From assembly GCF_001704295.1 (NCBI RefSeq), contig NZ_CP012334.1, positions 4,972,084 to 5,036,083 of the forward strand: a stretch of 64,000 nt of DNA. The letters are read 5' to 3'. The notes under the pieces are model-generated. The model saw only the letters and a program-made list of their open reading frames with translations, did not search any database and was not told where the DNA came from. Positions within the stretch are counted from its first letter, which is position 1; each line of letters begins with the position of its first letter. Made by a program: the position numbers and the translations under genes. This stretch comes from Bordetella sp. H567 (GTDB lineage Bacteria; Pseudomonadota; Gammaproteobacteria; Burkholderiales; Burkholderiaceae_B). This document shows positions 61,045 to 64,000 of this stretch, one piece after another.

Positions 61045-62276
61045 CACAAGACGATGCAGCGGGCGCGGGGGCCGGGGGCGGGCCGCTGGCGGGGGTGCGC
61101 ATCCTGGACCTGACCGCCGTGGTGATGGGCCCCTATGCCACCCAGGTGCTGGCCGACCTGGGCGCGGACGTCGTCAAGGTGGAATCGCCAGCGGGCGACA
61201 ACATGCGCGCGGTCGGGCCGATGCGCAACCCCGGCATGGGGCATCTGTACCTGCACCTGAATCGCAACAAGCGCTCCATCGTGCTGGACCTGAAGCAACC
61301 GGCGGCCCGCGATGCCTGCCTGGCGCTGGCGCGCGATTGCGATGCCGTGCTGTACAACATCCGGCCGCAAGCCATGGCGCGGCTGGGATTGGACTACGCC
61401 GCGTTCGCGGCTCAGCGACCGGGCATCGTGTACGCCGGCGCCTACGGGTATGCGGAAGGCGGCCCCTATGCGGGCCGTCCCGCGTACGACGACCTGATCC
61501 AGGGGCAGACCGGCATCGCCGACCTGTTCCGCCGGCAAAGCCAGGACGAACCGCGCTATGCGCCACTGACACTGGCCGACCGCGCCGTCGGCCTGCACGT
61601 GGCCATCGCGCTGCTGGCGGCGGTGCTGCACGCGCGCGCCACCGGCCAGGGACAAAGCCTGGAGGTCCCCATGTTCGAAGGCATGGCCCACATGGTGCTG
61701 GGCGATCACCTGGGCGGCTGGACCTTCGATCCCCCGCTGGGGGAAACCGGCTACGCACGGCTGCTGGCGCCGCACCGCAAGCCCTACGCCACGCGCGACG
61801 GCCACGTCTGCCTGTTGATCTACAACGACAAGCACTGGCGCAATTTCTTTCAGGCGATCGGCCAGCCCGGCATGGCGGCGGACCCGCGCTTCGCCACGCA
61901 TACCGCGCGCGCGGAACACATCGGCGAGGTCTACGCCTACGTCGCCCAGGTCATGCTGACGCGCGATACGGAAGACTGGCTGCGCCTGCTGGCCGCCGCC
62001 GATATCCCCGCCTCGCGCCTGTACGGAATCGAAGACCTGGTCGCCGATCCGCATCTGCGGGCTACCGGTTTCGTCCGTACCGTGGAGCACCCGACGGAAG
62101 GCCGCCTGCGCACGCCGGCGCCCCTGGGCCGCTTCGACGGCACGCCCACCGCGCTGCGCCGCCCCGCGCCGCGGTTGGGCGAACACAGTATCGAAGTCCT
62201 GCGCGAAGCAGGCTACGCCGAACCGGCCATCCAGGCGCTGCTGGACGCCCAGGCCACTTACGATGGGAAACGTTGA
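61041..62276 (+). CDS. Family III CoA-transferase (CaiB/BaiF)
   Basis: 411 aa. Seen: GVRILDLTAVVMGPYATQVL, LGADVVKVESPAGD, RNKRSIVLDLK and YDDLIQGQTGIADLF, typical of the family. The residue aligning with the catalytic Asp seems to be Glu in the EVPMFEGM segment, a known variant in this subgroup. It moves CoA onto a carboxylic acid. ATGA overlap with the Bug gene and a TGATG junction with the dehydrogenase make a coupled trio. Confidence 0.9.
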   Translation: MTQDDAAGAGAGGGPLAGVRILDLTAVVMGPYATQVLADLGADVVKVESPAGDNMRAVGPMRNPGMGHLYLHLNRNKRSIVLDLKQPAARDACLALARDCDAVLYNIRPQAMARLGLDYAAFAAQRPGIVYAGAYGYAEGGPYAGRPAYDDLIQGQTGIADLFRRQSQDEPRYAPLTLADRAVGLHVAIALLAAVLHARATGQGQSLEVPMFEGMAHMVLGDHLGGWTFDPPLGETGYARLLAPHRKPYATRDGHVCLLIYNDKHWRNFFQAIGQPGMAADPRFATHTARAEHIGEVYAYVAQVMLTRDTEDWLRLLAAADIPASRLYGIEDLVADPHLRATGFVRTVEHPTEGRLRTPAPLGRFDGTPTALRRPAPRLGEHSIEVLREAGYAEPAIQALLDAQATYDGKR

Positions 62277-63442
62277 TGGATTTCGCCTTCACCCCTGAAC
62301 AAATCGCCATCCGCGACGCGGTGGATCAGATCTGCGCCCGCTACCCGGACGACTATTGGCTGGAACGCGACCGCGAAGGCGGTTTTCCGCACGACCTGCA
62401 TGCCGACCTGGCGCGCGACGGCTGGCTGGGAATCGCCATGCCGCCGGAATACGGCGGCGCCGGCCTGGGCATGACCGAAGCCGCGCTGATGATGCAGACC
62501 ATCGCGGCGTCCGGCGCGGGTTTCGCCGGCGCCTCCGCCGTTCATATGAATATCTTCGGCTTGAACCCGGTGGTGGTGTTCGGCGACGCGGCGCAGCGCG
62601 CGCGCTGGCTGCCCGACCTGATCGCCGGCAAGCACAAGGCCTGTTTCGCCGTGACGGAACCCGATGCCGGCCTGGATACCACCCGGCTGACGACACGCGC
62701 CGTGCGCGAAGGCGACCACTATGTGGTTCATGGCCGCAAGATCTGGATTTCGACGGCGCAGGTGGCCGACAAGATGCTGCTGCTGGCGCGCACCACGCCG
62801 CTGGCCGAGGTGGACAAGCCCACGCACGGACTCTCCCTGTTCTACACGGACCTGGATCGCGAACGCGTGGAAGTGCGCGAGATCGACAAGATGGGCCGCA
62901 AGGCGGTCGATTCGAACATGCTGTTCATCGACGGACTGCGCATTCCGGTGACCGACCGCATCGGCGAAGAAGGCCGCGGCTTCGAATACATCCTGCACGG
63001 CCTGAACCCGGAACGCATCCTGATCGCCGCCGAAGCCGTGGGCATCGGCCGCGCCGCGCTCGCGCGCGCCGTCCGCTACGCCGGCGAACGCACGGTCTTC
63101 GGCCGCCCCATCGGGCAGAACCAGGGCGTGCAGCACCCCTTGGCCCAGGCCTGGATGCAGCTGGAAGCCGCCGACCTGATGGTGTTCAAGGCAGCGTCCC
63201 TGTACGACGCCGGACAGCCCTGCGCGCCTTACGCCAACTCGGCGAAATACCTGGCGGCCGAGGCCGGGCACAACGCCTGCCAGACCGCCGTGATGACGCT
63301 GGGCGGCATGGGCTATGCCAAGGAATACCACGTGGAGCGCCTGCTGCGCGAAAGCTATATCCCGCGCATCGCCCCCGTCAGCCCGCAGTTGATCCTGTGC
63401 TTCATCGCCGAAAAGGTCCTGGGGCTGCCGAAATCCTATTGA
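62276..63442 (+). CDS. Acyl-CoA dehydrogenase
   Basis: 388 aa flavoenzyme introducing an alpha-beta double bond into an acyl-CoA. Seen: the N-terminal helical domain (FAFTPEQIAIRDAVDQICAR), the flavin-binding CFAVTEPDAGLDTTRL and KIWISTAQVADKM, NPERILIAAEAVGIGRAAL, RTVFGRPIGQNQGVQHPLA, and a C-terminal GGMGYAKEYHVERLLRE. The start is the ATG sharing its A with the CoA-transferase stop. Chain length or branching of the substrate is not predictable. Confidence 0.93.
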   Translation: MDFAFTPEQIAIRDAVDQICARYPDDYWLERDREGGFPHDLHADLARDGWLGIAMPPEYGGAGLGMTEAALMMQTIAASGAGFAGASAVHMNIFGLNPVVVFGDAAQRARWLPDLIAGKHKACFAVTEPDAGLDTTRLTTRAVREGDHYVVHGRKIWISTAQVADKMLLLARTTPLAEVDKPTHGLSLFYTDLDRERVEVREIDKMGRKAVDSNMLFIDGLRIPVTDRIGEEGRGFEYILHGLNPERILIAAEAVGIGRAALARAVRYAGERTVFGRPIGQNQGVQHPLAQAWMQLEAADLMVFKAASLYDAGQPCAPYANSAKYLAAEAGHNACQTAVMTLGGMGYAKEYHVERLLRESYIPRIAPVSPQLILCFIAEKVLGLPKSY

Positions 63443-63446
63443 GGGG

Positions 63447-63567
63447 GCCCACCCCCGAAGCGCTACGCGCTTCCCCCCCAGGGGGGCGACGCTGGCGGAC
63501 CGGAGGGAAGGCCCACCCCCAAGCGCTGCGCGCTTCCCCCTCAAAGGGGGCGACGCCGGCGGACCGG
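63447..63567 (+). repeat. Two near-tandem copies of a GC-rich intergenic repeat
   Basis: Copies at 63447-63503 and 63511-63567, each about 57 bases and starting GCCCACCCCC, with the small hairpin GAAGCGCTACGCGCTTC (copy 1) or AAGCGCTGCGCGCTT (copy 2), then a C-run / G-run pair and GGCGGACCGG. It lies between the convergent dehydrogenase and IclR genes and probably forms a hairpin-rich terminator-like element dispersed through this genome group. Confidence 0.85.
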
Positions 63568-63647
63568 CAAAGCCGGATCCGCGGCGTCCTCGATACGGGG
63601 CATCTGTTTCATGCCGCCGGCTTGCGTGGCAACGGCGCGTTGAGGTC

Positions 63648-64000
63648 CTACTGCGCGTTCTGTTCCAGGGCGGCGCAGGCGGCGCGCAGGATGCGGGCGT
63701 AGGCGTCCTGGTTGGGTTCGATGCGATACACGGGAGCGCCCACCGAGATCGCATAGTGTTCGCCGCCCAGCGCCAGCGGCCAGGCGATGGCGCCGACCTC
63801 GGCCAGCGACTCTCCCAGGTTGCGAAACCAGCCGCGCTGGCGCGATGCGGCAATGTCGGCCTCCACGGCTTCGGGCGCCACCATCGTCCGGTCGTTGTAG
63901 CGGGTCAGGGCACCGCGCCGCAGCAACTCGCCGCGCTTTTCCGCGGGTAGCGTGGACAGCAGCGCCTTGCCCAGCGAATTGGCATGCAGTTCGCGGAATT
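63648..64000 (-). CDS. IclR family regulator, partial at window edge
   Basis: Only the C-terminal ~117 residues are in the window; the start lies beyond 64000. Effector-binding domain features: ELHANSLGKALLSTLP at the window edge, RGALTRYNDRTMV, and GWFRNLGESLAEVGAIAWPL. It converges with the acyl-CoA dehydrogenase operon and may regulate it or genes beyond the window. Confidence 0.9.
   Translation of the reverse strand, partial: FRELHANSLGKALLSTLPAEKRGELLRRGALTRYNDRTMVAPEAVEADIAASRQRGWFRNLGESLAEVGAIAWPLALGGEHYAISVGAPVYRIEPNQDAYARILRAACAALEQNAQ

Overview
The window is a high-GC, gene-dense betaproteobacterial chromosome segment, most likely Alcaligenaceae (Bordetella or Achromobacter type). 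The basis is the set of tripartite-tricarboxylate (Bug/TctC) solute receptors paired with LysR regulators, the ubiE / Tim44-like / ubiJ / ubiB order next to phoB-phoR, the Bordetella-style autotransporter, and the large FAD/Fe-S oxidoreductase of about 1,320 residues. No search was run, so the genus is inferred.

Layout. 0-4 kb: a leuD-leuC-Bug operon diverges from a GcvA-like LysR gene. 4.1-7.6 kb: an autotransporter split by a one-base frameshift in a G7 tract. 7.7-11.05 kb is accessory: a Bug remnant, a secreted protein joined by an A9 slippery tract to an OmpA domain, a wrecked tyrosine integrase, a Clp-fold serine protease with a small partner, and tRNA-Arg(CCG). 11.5-20.4 kb: a membrane dihaem cytochrome c, an octanucleotide repeat, an atypical receiver/winged-helix regulator facing an XRE repressor, a SecD-like lipoprotein, thiC under a TPP riboswitch, a DUF1444 protein, a low-complexity protein with five heptad repeats, and an MmyB-type regulator. 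20.5-27.6 kb: a malonate decarboxylase cluster, mdcA-C-D-E-G-B-H-R, with overlapping genes and a candidate MdcR operator.

27.8-34.9 kb is a cobalamin neighbourhood: B12-dependent metH diverges from a cobalamin riboswitch that leads btuB and btuF. 35-38.9 kb: thiG-thiD, an isoaspartate methyltransferase, heptose-phosphate adenylyltransferase and a ferritin-like di-iron protein. 39.2-43.9 kb: the ubiquinone group ubiE, Tim44-like, ubiJ, ubiB. 44-47.4 kb: phoB-phoR and serA. 47.5-52.2 kb: 5-oxoprolinase pxpBCA with a VOC protein, flanked by LysR and GntR regulators. 52.3-58.5 kb: the giant lactate-dehydrogenase-like flavo/Fe-S protein, a DedA/YqaA membrane protein and ilvA. 58.6-64 kb: LysR, then cupin, Bug receptor, family III CoA-transferase and acyl-CoA dehydrogenase, which read as an import-activate-oxidise route for an unknown organic acid. 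It ends at a duplicated intergenic repeat and a partial IclR gene.

Three separate genes (autotransporter, OmpA fusion, mdcG) are each broken by exactly one missing base in a homopolymer run. Systematic homopolymer under-calling is therefore the null hypothesis for all three, although the A9 case also has the exact form of a dnaX-type -1 slippery heptamer. I did not find a clearly new multi-gene system. The best leads are the A-AAA-AAG secreted/OmpA junction, the atypical receiver/XRE pair, the tRNA-Arg island remnant and the heptad-repeat protein.
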